The position numbers were made by a program, and so were the translations under genes. Shown piece by piece: positions 8,253-19,160 of a stretch of DNA of 64,000 nt. This DNA comes from Myxococcus virescens (lineage in GTDB: Bacteria; Myxococcota; Myxococcia; Myxococcales; Myxococcaceae), in contig NZ_FNAJ01000007.1 of the NCBI RefSeq assembly GCF_900101905.1, positions 62,001 through 126,000 on the forward strand. The letters run 5' to 3'. Under the pieces are notes generated by a model. The model was not told the DNA's origin. It saw nothing but the letters and a program-made list of their open reading frames with translations, and did no database searches. Each line of letters begins with the position of its first letter. Positions within the stretch are counted from its first letter, which is position 1.

Positions 8253-10313
8253 ATGGCGGCGGCGAAGAACAACGGCTTGACGCTTCGGATCACCGGGCCG
8301 GATGGCTCCACGGCGGAAGCCGTGTCGGAGGCCGAGAGCGTCATTGTGGGGTCGGGCGCTCAGGCGGCAGTGAAGATTCAGGACCCGCGGGTCTCGAATC
8401 TCCATGTGATGCTGAAGGTGGACAAGGATGGCTCGGTCACAGCCATCGACCTGGGCAGTGAGGGTGGCACGGAGGTGCGGGGACAGCGGCTCGTCCTCCC
8501 CACGGCGCTCAACCCCGGGGACGTGTTGATGGTGGGCGGCAGCCGGGTGGAGGTGCTCTTCGGAGCGACCCAGCCCGAGCGTCCACATCCCGCGGGGGCG
8601 CGCGTGGCGGGGCCGGTGTTCCAGGGGCCGGTGGCCACGCCACCGCCGCCGCCGCCGCGTGGCATGCAGCTGCAGACGCAGACGCAGACGCGCGCGGACC
8701 TGCCGAAACTGGTTCCCACGCCGCCGCCGCCCATGCGCCAGGTGTCCACGGCGCTGGGCAACCGCGTGGAGCGAGTGGCCTCTCCCGGTGTGATGCCGGT
8801 CGAGCCGCCCCGGCAGACGCCTCCGGGGCTCCAGCCTCGCACGACGCCCTCCACGGCGCGGATGCCCACGCCGAATGCGGCGAACACGGCCACGCCGCGG
8901 CGGACGGTGGCGCCGCACCTCCAGGAGCCGCTGCCTCCCGAGGCCATGCCCACGCCCGAGGCGCGCGTCCTCCAGGTCGCGCTGCTGTGGGGCGACACCC
9001 TGCTGGAGGTCCAGCACTTCAAGGACGGCGTGCCCGTCACCATCGGCGAGGCGAAGCAGAACTTCTTCAACGTCTTCGCGCCGTCAGTGGGCAAGAGCCA
9101 CGTGCTGGCCGTCAGCAAGAAGGATGTGCTGGAGGTGCGCGCTCCCGCGGGCTCGCGCGCCTTCGTCACCAACCAGGGCAACGTGCGCACCAAGGACGCG
9201 CTGCGGGCCGCGGGCGCGCTCTCCGGCCAGGCCGGTGACGCCGCCGAGCAGCGCTTCACCCTGGGCCTGCACGACCGGGTGGAGGTGTCGCTGGGCACGG
9301 TGTCCTTCGTCGCGCGCTACGTGAAGCCGTCTCCGGTCATCACCGCCGCGTCGCTGAAGGACTCCGATTTCACGTTCTTCAAGATCACCAGCATCTGCAT
9401 GCTGGCGGGCCTGGCGGTGGTGTTGGCCATGGTGCTGACGCCGCGCCAGGAGCTGCCGCAGAGCGCGGACATCTTCGAGTCCCAGCAGCGCGTGGCGAAG
9501 TTCCTCATCACCCCGGAGAAGCGGCTGGAGGCGAAGAAGCTCCAGCTGTCCGCGCCGGAAGAGGGCGCCAAGGCGAAGGACGAGGAAGGTAAGTTCGGCA
9601 AGGAGGATGCGAAGCAGCAGGAAGCGGCGCCCTCCAAGCCCGGCACGCCCGTGGTGGACAAGAGCAAGAAGGAGAAGGACCGCCAGGCGGTGGGCAAGGC
9701 CGGCCTGCTGGGCGCCTTCAAGGGCATGAAGGGTGGGGCATCCGACGTGTTCGGTCCCGGCGGCTTCGGCACCGGCATCAACGACGCGCTGGGCGGCCTC
9801 AAGGGCGGCGCGGCCATGGGTGACGCGCAGGGCGTGGGCGGCGTGGGCTCGCGTGGCACGGGCAAGGGCGGTGGTGGCACCGCGCTGGGCATCGGTGGGC
9901 TCGGGACGCAGGGCACCGGCCGTGGCACGGGCGGGTCGGGCGGCATCGACCTGGGCGGCCGTGGCAAGTCCATCACCAAGGTCATCCCCGGCAAGACGAC
10001 GGTGGTGGGCGGCCTGGACAAGGACGTCATCGCCAAGGTCATCCGGCGGCACCAGGGGGAGATCAAGTACTGCTACGAGTCGGAGCTGAACAAGGACCCG
10101 AGCCTCGCCGGCAAGGTGGCGGTGGCCTTCGTCATCGACCCCACGGGCGCGGTGTCCGACGCGAGTGTCGCCGAGACGACGCTGAACAACGCCGCGGCGG
10201 AGCGCTGCATGCTGTCGCGAATCCGCCGCTGGAAGTTCCCGGAGCCCAAGGGCGGCGGCGTGGTGTCGGTGACGTACCCCTGGCTCTTCTCGCCCGCGGG
10301 CACGGGAGGGTGA
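8253..10313 (+). CDS. nfsG: FHA / transmembrane / TonB-like protein (NfsG/GltG-like)
   Basis: 686 residues. The N-terminal 105 residues are an FHA-like domain (IVGSGAQAAVKIQDPRVSNLH). A Pro-rich linker and a second beta domain follow. One membrane helix lies near residue 380 (ITSICMLAGLAVVLAMVL), then a Lys/Glu-rich and a very Gly-rich periplasmic stretch (about 490-580). The C-terminus is a TonB-type domain of the AgmX/PglI family, with CYESELNKDPSLAGKV and a paired Cys in ERCMLSRIRRWKFP. In Myxococcus this protein couples the AglRQS proton-driven motor to the periplasmic machine. The Cys pair (K-Y-C and E-R-C) is typical of the family. Confidence 0.78.
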   Translation: MAAAKNNGLTLRITGPDGSTAEAVSEAESVIVGSGAQAAVKIQDPRVSNLHVMLKVDKDGSVTAIDLGSEGGTEVRGQRLVLPTALNPGDVLMVGGSRVEVLFGATQPERPHPAGARVAGPVFQGPVATPPPPPPRGMQLQTQTQTRADLPKLVPTPPPPMRQVSTALGNRVERVASPGVMPVEPPRQTPPGLQPRTTPSTARMPTPNAANTATPRRTVAPHLQEPLPPEAMPTPEARVLQVALLWGDTLLEVQHFKDGVPVTIGEAKQNFFNVFAPSVGKSHVLAVSKKDVLEVRAPAGSRAFVTNQGNVRTKDALRAAGALSGQAGDAAEQRFTLGLHDRVEVSLGTVSFVARYVKPSPVITAASLKDSDFTFFKITSICMLAGLAVVLAMVLTPRQELPQSADIFESQQRVAKFLITPEKRLEAKKLQLSAPEEGAKAKDEEGKFGKEDAKQQEAAPSKPGTPVVDKSKKEKDRQAVGKAGLLGAFKGMKGGASDVFGPGGFGTGINDALGGLKGGAAMGDAQGVGGVGSRGTGKGGGGTALGIGGLGTQGTGRGTGGSGGIDLGGRGKSITKVIPGKTTVVGGLDKDVIAKVIRRHQGEIKYCYESELNKDPSLAGKVAVAFVIDPTGAVSDASVAETTLNNAAAERCMLSRIRRWKFPEPKGGGVVSVTYPWLFSPAGTGG

Positions 10314-10340
10314 GCGGCGGTCGCGGCCTGTGAAGGACCC

Positions 10341-10380
10341 AAGTGGCGTGGACGAAACGGTCCACGCCACTTTCGTTTTT
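10341..10380 (+). terminator. Intrinsic terminator between nfsG and nfsH
   Basis: A perfect 13-bp stem (10341-10353 with 10360-10372) and a 6-base loop are followed by ttcgttttt. This is one of the clearest rho-independent terminators in the window. It stands 28 bases after the nfsG stop and 87 bases before the nfsH start. Confidence 0.85.
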
Positions 10381-10466
10381 CCCCCACTGCCGGTTCTGGG
10401 GGGCCGTCATTAACGTCTGCGGCGCTCCCGCGTTGCGCTGGGAGGGCACGTCTGTCGGGAGGACCC

Positions 10467-11069
10467 GTGAAGAAGTCTCAGTTGATTGCCGCGCTCGCGC
10501 TGCTGTCGTCTCCGGTTCTCGCGGCCACACCGCCGGAAGGGGTGGCGTTCGAGCCGCGCCGTGGTTTCTTCACCGAGACGGACATCGGCGTGTTCTTCAC
10601 CGTGGGCGGAGAGAACGTCTACTCCAACGCCCAGACGTACCTTCAGCTCGGGGTGGGGTACGACCTCACGGAGAAGATGTCGCTGGGGGCGCACTTCGGG
10701 CTCGGCTCGTCCGCGCAGAACTGCTTCGCGGGCTACCTGCCCGGCACGGAGACGTGCGCGCTGTCGGACAACTTCACCATGGCCTTCTTCAACCTGTCGG
10801 CGGCCTACCACGTGCGTGTCATGGACCGGCTGTTCCTCACGCCCAAGGTGGTTGCGGGCTACACGCGGCTGGATCCGGCGCCCGTGGACCCCGACGAGGG
10901 CGACCCGGGACGCGCCGTCAGCGCGCCCAACGCGGGCCTGGGCTTCGGCGTGGAGTACGCCACGGGCATGGACCACTTCTCCGTCGGCGCGGACCTGCTG
11001 GCCCGCTACATCATCGGGCCCAACATCACCTCCTTCGCCATCTTCCCGAAGGTGAAGTACACGTTCTGA
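10467..11069 (+). CDS. nfsH: Outer-membrane beta-barrel protein (NfsH/GltH-like)
   Basis: 200 residues. A signal peptide (MKKSQLIAALALLSSPVLA) precedes alternating amphipathic strands such as TYLQLGVGYDLTEKMSLGAHFGLG, and the chain ends in Phe (FPKVKYTF), the usual signal for insertion by the Bam machinery. GGGAGGACCCGTG upstream supplies the ribosome site. The position after the FHA/TonB-like gene matches NfsH. A small Cys-bearing loop (QNCFAGYLPGTETCAL) could form a surface disulfide. The strong terminator upstream implies its own promoter or read-through. Confidence 0.7.
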   Translation: MKKSQLIAALALLSSPVLAATPPEGVAFEPRRGFFTETDIGVFFTVGGENVYSNAQTYLQLGVGYDLTEKMSLGAHFGLGSSAQNCFAGYLPGTETCALSDNFTMAFFNLSAAYHVRVMDRLFLTPKVVAGYTRLDPAPVDPDEGDPGRAVSAPNAGLGFGVEYATGMDHFSVGADLLARYIIGPNITSFAIFPKVKYTF

Positions 11070-11084
11070 AGCCCGCATACACGA

Positions 11085-11147
11085 AGGGCCCGCCCCCAAC
11101 GCAGTGGGAACGGGCCCTGGTGATGCGGAGCGCCCCGTGAGCGCTCC
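11085..11147. terminator. Two hairpins between convergent nfsH and typA
   Basis: The first has arms 11085-11092 and 11111-11118 (AGGGCCCG with its complement) with extra pairing inside. The second has arms 11127-11133 and 11141-11147 (GGAGCGC with its complement). They lie between two converging stop codons, so they probably end both transcripts. T-runs are poor. Confidence 0.45.
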
Positions 11148-11161
11148 AGCAGAGCGAAGGC

Positions 11162-13009
11162 CTACTCGCCTTCGGCCGCGCGCTCCTCGCGCTTGCGGTC
11201 ACGCTCGGCGCGGTAGCGCTCGCCCACCGCCAGCGCCTTCTTGCGCATGCGGATGGACTTGGGCGTCACCTCGACCAGCTCGTCGTCGGCGATCCACTCC
11301 AGCGCCTTCTCCAGGCTGATTTCCCGCGGCGGGGTGAGGATGACGTTCTCGTCGCGGCCGGCGGCGCGGATGTTGGTGAGCTTCTTCTCACGGCAGCAGT
11401 TCACGTTCAGCTCGGACGCGTGCGAGTGCTCGCCGATGATCATGCCCTCGTACACCGTGGTGCCGGCGCCGATGAAGAGCGAGCCACGCTCCTGGATGCT
11501 GAAGAGCGCGTAGGGCACGGTGTCGCCCAGGCGGTCGGAGACGATGGCGCCATTCTGCCGCTTGGGGATGTAGCCGAACCACGGCTCGTAGCCATCGAAC
11601 TGGCTGCTCATGATGCCTTCGCCACGGGTGATGGTGAGGAACTCCGAGCGGAAGCCGATGAGGCCGCGCGCGGGGATGCGGAACTGGAGCCGCGTGCGGC
11701 CCGAGCCCAGGGTGCCCATGTCCACCATGCGGCCCTTGCGGGGCCCCAGGCGCTCCGTCACCGCGCCCACGCTGTTCTCCGGCACGTCGCAGAAGAGCAG
11801 CTCCATGGGCTCGTGGACCTGGCCGTCGATCTCCTTGGTGATCGGCTCCGGGTTGGAGGCCGTCAGCTCGTAGCCCTCGCGGCGCATGTTCTCGATGATG
11901 ACGGCCAGGGCGAGCTCGCCGCGGCCCACCACGCGGAACGCGTCCGGCGTGTCGGTGTCCTCCACGCGGACGCCCACGTTGCGGTAGGCCTCGCGGTAGA
12001 GGCGCTCGCGCAGGTTGCGGGAGGTGACGAACTTGCCTTCCTTGCCCGCCAGCGGCCCGTCATTGACCTTGAAGACCATCATCATCGTGGGCTCGTCCAC
12101 GGTGATGCGGGGCAGGGGCACCGGCTTCTCCGCGTCGGCGATGGTGTCGCCGATGGAGATCTCCTCGATGCCGGCGATGGAGACGATTTCACCCGGACCT
12201 GCGTCCGGAATCTCCACGCGCTTCAGGCCGGAGAAGCCGTACAGCTTGACGATTTTACCCGGCTGCACCTTGCCGCCCTCGCGGCAGACGGAGACGGGCA
12301 TGTTGGCGGTGATGCGGCCGGACTGCACGCGGCCCACGGCCAGACGGCCGACGTAGTCGTCGTAGTCCAGGTTGGCGACGAGCAGCTGCAGCGACGTCTC
12401 CTCCGACTTCGGCGGAGGCGGGATGTGGTTGATGATGGCGTCGTACAGGGGCTCCAGCGTCTTGCCGGGGACCTCCAGCTGCGTGGACGCCTGACCCTGG
12501 CGGGCGATGGTGTAGAGGACGGGCATCTCCAGCTGCTGCTCGTCCGCGCCCAGGTCGATGTAGAGCGAGTACACTAGGTCCAGCACGTCCTTCGCGCGGG
12601 CGTCCTGGCGGTCGATCTTGTTGATGACCAGCACCGTCTTCAGGCCCATGGCCAGGGCCTTGCTGAGCACGAAGCGCGTCTGGGGCAGGGGGCCTTCGGC
12701 GGCGTCCACCAGCAGGATGACGCCCTCAACGAGGCGCAGACCCCGCTCCACCTCACCACCGAAGTCGGCGTGACCCGGGGTGTCGATGATGTTGATCTGC
12801 ATGCCCTTGTAATTGACCGCGGTGTTCTTCGCGAGAATGGTGATGCCCTTCTCGCGCTCGAGGTCGTTCGAGTCCATCACCCGTTCGGCGACGTGCTCGT
12901 TGCTACGGAAAGTGCCCGCCTGGCGAAGCAGGTGATCGACGAGCGTGGTCTTGCCATGGTCGACGTGAGCGACAATGGCGACGTTACGAATATTTTCGCG
13001 AGGAATCAT
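11162..13009 (-). CDS. typA: Ribosome-associated GTPase TypA/BipA
   Basis: 615 residues, standard for the family. The ATG at 13009 is chosen because it gives the conserved beginning [21 protein letters not shown]-domain motifs are complete: AHVDHGKT (P-loop), [12 protein letters not shown] (G3) and NKIDRQDA (G4). They are followed by EF-G-like domains II, III and V ([20 protein letters not shown]) and the TypA-specific C-terminus with [21 protein letters not shown]. TypA is a translational GTPase involved in ribosome assembly and stress or cold adaptation. It is transcribed alone, convergent with nfsH. Confidence 0.96.
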   Translation of the reverse strand: MIPRENIRNVAIVAHVDHGKTTLVDHLLRQAGTFRSNEHVAERVMDSNDLEREKGITILAKNTAVNYKGMQINIIDTPGHADFGGEVERGLRLVEGVILLVDAAEGPLPQTRFVLSKALAMGLKTVLVINKIDRQDARAKDVLDLVYSLYIDLGADEQQLEMPVLYTIARQGQASTQLEVPGKTLEPLYDAIINHIPPPPKSEETSLQLLVANLDYDDYVGRLAVGRVQSGRITANMPVSVCREGGKVQPGKIVKLYGFSGLKRVEIPDAGPGEIVSIAGIEEISIGDTIADAEKPVPLPRITVDEPTMMMVFKVNDGPLAGKEGKFVTSRNLRERLYREAYRNVGVRVEDTDTPDAFRVVGRGELALAVIIENMRREGYELTASNPEPITKEIDGQVHEPMELLFCDVPENSVGAVTERLGPRKGRMVDMGTLGSGRTRLQFRIPARGLIGFRSEFLTITRGEGIMSSQFDGYEPWFGYIPKRQNGAIVSDRLGDTVPYALFSIQERGSLFIGAGTTVYEGMIIGEHSHASELNVNCCREKKLTNIRAAGRDENVILTPPREISLEKALEWIADDELVEVTPKSIRMRKKALAVGERYRAERDRKREERAAEGE

Positions 13010-13208
13010 ACGAACCGAACTGTGATGGCAGGTGGGGAACGCCCGAGGACGCCGGGGCTTCCGAACCCCACCGGAACCCGGGAGGTCGGCGCTTATATGC
13101 CGCGAGTGCGTCCCCTGCAATGCAGCCGGAAGCCCAGCGTTCGTGCGAGCGGGTTTTCACTCCTGTCACCCATGAACAACGGCAGGGGGCCGGCCCCTTC
13201 CGGAGGGC

Positions 13209-14146
13209 TCAGGGGCCAGCGGGAGGGCTCACCACCGGTGTAGGCGGGGGGGAGGGGGCGCCGGTACGCACGTTCAGTCGCTCCCGGAGGAAGCGCTCGA
13301 CGCGGGCCTCCACCCGCCCGGGGGCTTCGAGTGGGGTGGTGTGGGTGCCTTCGGGGATGAGCTCCAGCTCGGCGCCGGGGATCCGGTCGGCCATTTCCTC
13401 GGAGATCCAACCCGGCGTGAACTTGTCCTGGCCGCCCGCCACCACCAGCGTGGGGACGTCCACATGAGGCAGGTGGTCCCACGCGTTGTGCTCCGCCATG
13501 GACTCCAGGGTGCGGACGAAGACGACGGGGTCCATCCGGGCCAGGTGGTCGAAGTAGGGGGCCAGGTCGTTGCGGGCGATGCGCTCCCGGTTCATCTCCA
13601 GGGTGATGGCCAGCTGCACGGCCAGCTCCGTGCGCAGCACCGTGTGGATGATGCGGGCGGACTGCTCCGGGTAGCGCTCCACCACGCCGCGGATGAGCGG
13701 GAACGCCCGCTTGAGCACGGTGGAGTCGTGGAAGGTGTCCAGCGGGTTGCCGTAGCTGCCGCACACCAGGACGAGCCCGCATACGCGCTGGGCGTAGCGG
13801 CGCTGGAACTCCAGCGCCACCTGGACGCCCATGGAGTGGCCGAAGAGGACGACGCGCTCCATCCCCACGGCGTCGAGCATCCGCCGCAGGTCATCGCAGG
13901 TGTACAGCATGCCGATGCGAGAGCGGTCCTCGGGGACGGTGGAGCGGCCGTGGCCCCGGTAGTGCCAGCGCAGCACGCGGTGGTTCCGGACCAGGTAGGG
14001 CGCCAGGTACTTCCAGGCGAAGCCGTCACAGCCCAGGCCGTCACAGAAGACCATGCCCGGAAGGCCGTCTCCCTGGACCTGGTAATACAGCTGCGCGCCA
14101 TCCGGGACGCGCAGGCGGTCCTGGTGGAAGTACCGCGTGCCGGGGC

Positions 14147-14150
<4 letters not shown>
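13209..14150 (-). CDS. Alpha/beta-hydrolase fold protein
   Basis: 313 residues. Key features are the nucleophile elbow FGHSMG (near residue 99), an oxyanion/HG-like region (FCDGLGCDGFAWKYLAPYL), the RGHGRS segment, an acidic residue near GGQDKFTPGW and the catalytic His in EGTHTTPLEAPG. The substrate cannot be told; relatives include esterases, haloperoxidase-like enzymes and lactonases. The C-terminal 25 residues are a Pro-rich tail. The start codon overlaps the stop of the sigma-54 regulator upstream (ATGA), so it is translationally coupled to it and probably serves the same pathway. Confidence 0.85.
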
Positions 14151-15733
<1,583 letters not shown>

Positions 15734-15849
15734 CCCCACCTCCGTCGCGTCTCCCCACGCTCCGGAGCAGGGGATGCCGGGCCTGGCGGCAGCCAGATTC
15801 CCGGCCTCTCATACCTCATGACTGGGCATTAGCCGCACCCCTCACTCCC

Positions 15850-16860
15850 GTGACTACTTCCCCTTACACCCGCGGTGAATCCGGGCATGGCCACGAGCAT
15901 GACCACGGCGACGGGCATGGCCACGGCCATCATCATCATCATGGCCATGGGCACGGCCATGGGCACGGTCCCCGGAGGGGCGGACTGGCGGAGGAGCGGA
16001 AGAAGGACAAGCGTCGGCTCATCTTCGCCCTGGTGCTGACGGCCACCATCGCGCTGGCGGAGGCGGTGGGCGGCTGGTTGACGAACTCGCTGGCCCTGAT
16101 GTCCGACGCGGGCCACATGCTGACGGACGTGTCCGCGCTGGCGCTGAGCCTGGTGGCGCTGTGGTTCGCGGGCAAGCCGGCGGACGTGAAGAAGACGTAC
16201 GGCTACTACCGGATGGAGATCCTCAGCGCGCTGCTCAACGGCGTGCTGCTGATGGGCATCACCGGCTTCATCCTCTATGAGGCCTGGGAGCGGGTGCGCT
16301 CGCCCGCGCAAGTGGACATCGGGCCCATGGCCATCGTGGCGTCGGTGGGCCTCTTGGCCAACCTGGGCGCGCTGGGGTTCCTGCACCGCTCCCACTCCAT
16401 GAACGTGCGCGGGGCCTTCCTGCACGTGCTGGGGGATACGCTGTCATCGGTGGGCGTGCTCGTGGGCGCGGGCATCATGGCGTACACGGGCTGGTACGTC
16501 GTGGACCCCATCATCTCGGTGGTCATCTCCATCGTCATCGTCATCGGCGCGGTGCGGCTGGTGCGCGACGCGGTGGACGTGCTGATGGAGGCGGTGCCGG
16601 CGCACGTGGACCTGGCGCAAATCAAGGAGCTGATGCTGCGCGCGCAGGGCGTCACGGCGGTGCATGACCTGCACGTGTGGACCATCTCCAGCGGCGTGTA
16701 CGCGCTGTCCGCGCACCTGGTGGTGCAGGACCCCATGGTCTGCAACAACGACGAGATTCTCTCCGCGGTGAAGCACGACCTGTACGACCGCTTCGGAATC
16801 GACCACACCACGATTCAAATCGAGAGCGAGACCTACTCCCACCTGGGCGAGGTCCACTGA
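15850..16860 (+). CDS. Cation diffusion facilitator (zinc/heavy-metal efflux)
   Basis: 336 residues from a GTG start; the ATGs nearby are in another frame and no other start precedes the first membrane helix. The N-terminus is very His-rich (about 17 His within residues 13-39), a cytoplasmic metal-binding tail typical of ZitB/CzcD proteins. Six membrane helices follow (about 55-230). The metal sites are in LMSDAGHMLTD (helix 2) and HVLGDTLSSVG (helix 5). The cytoplasmic C-terminal domain is present (AVHDLHVWTISSGVYALSAH). It exports divalent cations, most likely Zn, in exchange for protons. It is divergent from the PocR regulator. Confidence 0.9.
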   Translation: MTTSPYTRGESGHGHEHDHGDGHGHGHHHHHGHGHGHGHGPRRGGLAEERKKDKRRLIFALVLTATIALAEAVGGWLTNSLALMSDAGHMLTDVSALALSLVALWFAGKPADVKKTYGYYRMEILSALLNGVLLMGITGFILYEAWERVRSPAQVDIGPMAIVASVGLLANLGALGFLHRSHSMNVRGAFLHVLGDTLSSVGVLVGAGIMAYTGWYVVDPIISVVISIVIVIGAVRLVRDAVDVLMEAVPAHVDLAQIKELMLRAQGVTAVHDLHVWTISSGVYALSAHLVVQDPMVCNNDEILSAVKHDLYDRFGIDHTTIQIESETYSHLGEVH

Positions 16861-16965
16861 CGGCCCTGGGGCCCGGCCGGGGCACCCCGGCCGCGTGCCC
16901 CAGCGGACGCTCCCAGCAGCTTCGCCTTGCCTCGGGCGGCGCGGGCGGATGATTCTCCGCGCTCC

Positions 16966-18000
16966 ATGAACGTGCTGGACAAGGTGCTGACGTTACGGCC
17001 GGGGAACACGGTGGCGCGGGTGGGCGCGGGTTCGCGCGTTCCGCTGCTCAATCCCCGGGAGCTGCTGCGTGCCCTGGCGGAGGCGCCGGTGGCGCTGCCA
17101 TGTCTGCCGGTCCAAGCGAAGGGCGCCTTGCCGGGCCTGCTGCGCGCGGCCCGGTCGGAAGACGCCGTGCTGGGGCTGGCCTGCCCACACCCGCTGTCTG
17201 ACCGGGGGGCGCCCGAGCGCTTCGTCATGGCCGCGCACCAGGCGGCCGCCGAGGCGGAACACGCGCGGCCCCTGTTCCTCCAGGCCGGGCCCATTCGGGT
17301 GGCCCGGGCGGACGCGGACACGCTGGACGCCCTGAAGGATGGCATCTACCGCGTGGTGGACGCCGGCTTCTCGCTGGTGTCGTTGGACCTGTCCCGGCTG
17401 GACTCCTACGAGGCCGTGGAGGCCGTGAATGCCCTGGTGGCGCCGGTGACCGAGCGCGAACTGGCGCTGGAGCTGACGGGACCGGCCGCTTCTGGCGGGT
17501 TCGTGGACGCGTACCGGACGCTGCTGGAGGGCCTCAGGCAGTGGAAGGTGCCAGTGGACTTCGTCCGTGTGCCGGAGTCCGCGCTAGGTGAGGGCGAGCC
17601 GGACGTGCGGCTGCTGCGGAGCCTGGTGGAACTGGCCGCGGAGTACGACGCCGTGCTGTCGGTGGGTGAGGCGGGCTCGGCGCTGGCCGGCGGGCTGCCC
17701 ACCTACGTGGCGGCGGGCGTGCGCAAGGTGGACTGCGTGGGCGGCTTCGAGCGGCTCGCGCTGGGGGCGTGGCTCCCGGAAGTCCGCGCCAGCGTGGAGG
17801 AGAAGGCCACAGCCGCCGGGCTGCCCGCGGGCCAACTGCTGAGCGTGCTGGAGGAGCAACTGCCGCCGCTGGACGACGCCGCGCGGGAGAAGCTGGAGGC
17901 CCTGTCCTTCATGGAGACCACCGAGGTACTGGCCGCGCTGGGCGCCACGCGCACGGGGCAGGCGTCATTGCGCTTCCTCGCGGAGAAGCGGGGCGACTGA
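16966..18000 (+). CDS. Unrecognised protein, possible TIM-barrel (aldolase-like)
   Basis: 344 residues from ATG 16966; a start 13 codons upstream is possible but gives an unstructured leader. The chain alternates hydrophobic strands and helices (LFLQAGPIRVARADADTLDALKDGIYRVVDAGFSLVSLD is one such unit in part). It has the rhythm of a beta/alpha barrel and is faintly reminiscent of class II aldolase or GatZ-like proteins. I do not see the aldolase metal His residues, so activity is doubtful. It lies 28 bases before rsmD and probably shares its transcript. Function unknown. Confidence 0.7.
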   Translation: MNVLDKVLTLRPGNTVARVGAGSRVPLLNPRELLRALAEAPVALPCLPVQAKGALPGLLRAARSEDAVLGLACPHPLSDRGAPERFVMAAHQAAAEAEHARPLFLQAGPIRVARADADTLDALKDGIYRVVDAGFSLVSLDLSRLDSYEAVEAVNALVAPVTERELALELTGPAASGGFVDAYRTLLEGLRQWKVPVDFVRVPESALGEGEPDVRLLRSLVELAAEYDAVLSVGEAGSALAGGLPTYVAAGVRKVDCVGGFERLALGAWLPEVRASVEEKATAAGLPAGQLLSVLEEQLPPLDDAAREKLEALSFMETTEVLAALGATRTGQASLRFLAEKRGD

Positions 18001-18027
18001 GGCCGGAGCGCGGTGTAGAAGGGGCCC

Positions 18028-18585
18028 ATGCGAATCGTCGCAGGCACCGCCAAGGGCCGCGCCCTGGCCGGCCCCAAGTCCTCCTCCCTTCACATCCGTC
18101 CCACGGCCGACCGCGTCCGGGAGACGCTCTTCAACGTGCTGGGCCAGTTCCTGGACGGCCAGCGGGTGCTGGACCTCTACGCCGGCACTGGCGCGCTGGG
18201 CCTGGAGGCCGTGTCTCGCGGCGCGGGGCAGGCGGTGCTGGTGGACCAGGACCGCGAGGCGCTCACCCTGTGCCGTGAGAACGCGCAGGCCGTGGGGCTC
18301 GCCGGGCAGGTGGAGGTGCTGTCCGCGCCGGTGGCCCGGGCGTTGGAGACGCTGAAGCGGCGGGGCGACCGCTTCGAGCTCATCTTCGCGGACCCGCCGT
18401 ATGCCGCGCGCGTGGTGGAGACGGTGCTGGACGGCATCGTGGCCGCCGGGCTGCTGACCCCCTCTGGCATGGTGGTGGTGGAGCACGACAAGCGCGAGGC
18501 GGCGCCGGACACACATGCCGGGCTTGACCGGGAAGACCAGCGCCGCTTCGGGGACACGTTGGTGAGCTTCTATCGGGCGCCGTGA
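18028..18585 (+). CDS. rsmD: 16S rRNA (guanine-966-N2)-methyltransferase
   Basis: 185 residues, the usual size. It begins MRIVAGTAKGR, as RsmD does, followed by RPTADRVRETLFN, the SAM-binding LDLYAGTGALGLEA (motif I) and the amino-methyltransferase catalytic tetrad DPPY in IFADPPYA. The enzyme methylates G966 of 16S rRNA during small-subunit assembly. The pairing with coaD immediately downstream is common in bacteria and supports the call. Confidence 0.95.
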   Translation: MRIVAGTAKGRALAGPKSSSLHIRPTADRVRETLFNVLGQFLDGQRVLDLYAGTGALGLEAVSRGAGQAVLVDQDREALTLCRENAQAVGLAGQVEVLSAPVARALETLKRRGDRFELIFADPPYAARVVETVLDGIVAAGLLTPSGMVVVEHDKREAAPDTHAGLDREDQRRFGDTLVSFYRAP

Positions 18586-18630
18586 GCAGTCCTTGACCGG
18601 CTCCCGGGGGCATCCGAGACTTCCCGGCAC

Positions 18631-19113
18631 ATGCTGGTCGCCATCTATCCTGGTTCTTTTGATCCGCTCACCAACGGGCACCTGAGCCTCATTCAGCGCA
18701 GCCTGAAGATGTTCGATCGGCTCATCGTGGCCATCGCGGTGAACCCGAAGAAGACACCGCTCTTCTCCGAGGAGGAGCGGCTCACGTTGATTCGAGAGGC
18801 CGTCCAGGACGACCGGGTGGAGGTCGACGCCTTCCACGGCCTGCTGGTGGACTACGTGCGGCGCCGCAACGCGGGCGTCATCGTCCGCGGGCTGCGGGCG
18901 GTGTCGGACTTCGAATACGAGTTCCAGCTCGCGAACATGAACCGCAAGCTGGCGCCCGACGTGGAGACCGTCTTCATGATGACGGGGGAGGACTACTTCT
19001 ACATCTCCTCCAACCTCGTCCGGGAGGTGGCCTCCTTCGGTGGGGACGTCACCGGGCTGGTGCCGCCCAACGTGCACGAAGGTTTGAAGGCCAAGTTCGC
19101 TGGACGGAAGTAG
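18631..19113 (+). CDS. coaD: Phosphopantetheine adenylyltransferase
   Basis: 160 residues. Nucleotidyltransferase motifs are intact: [13 protein letters not shown] (with the TxGH signature), [16 protein letters not shown], and [23 protein letters not shown], then the C-terminal [17 protein letters not shown] equivalent ([11 protein letters not shown]). It transfers AMP from ATP to 4'-phosphopantetheine, the fourth step of coenzyme A synthesis. It lies 45 bases after rsmD in the same direction. Confidence 0.97.
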   Translation: MLVAIYPGSFDPLTNGHLSLIQRSLKMFDRLIVAIAVNPKKTPLFSEEERLTLIREAVQDDRVEVDAFHGLLVDYVRRRNAGVIVRGLRAVSDFEYEFQLANMNRKLAPDVETVFMMTGEDYFYISSNLVREVASFGGDVTGLVPPNVHEGLKAKFAGRK

Positions 19114-19160
19114 CAGGCAGTCCCCTTGTCCGGCGTGGGGCTCCGCGTTAGGCAGGGGAC

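Noticed and set aside
15890..15970. Repetitive catggccacgg sequence considered as a repeat element
   Set aside because: It is the codon pattern of the His/Gly tail of the cation diffusion facilitator.
16874..16893. CGGCCGGGG palindrome after the cation facilitator as a terminator
   Set aside because: The loop is only about 2-4 bases and no T-run follows; left out of the annotation.
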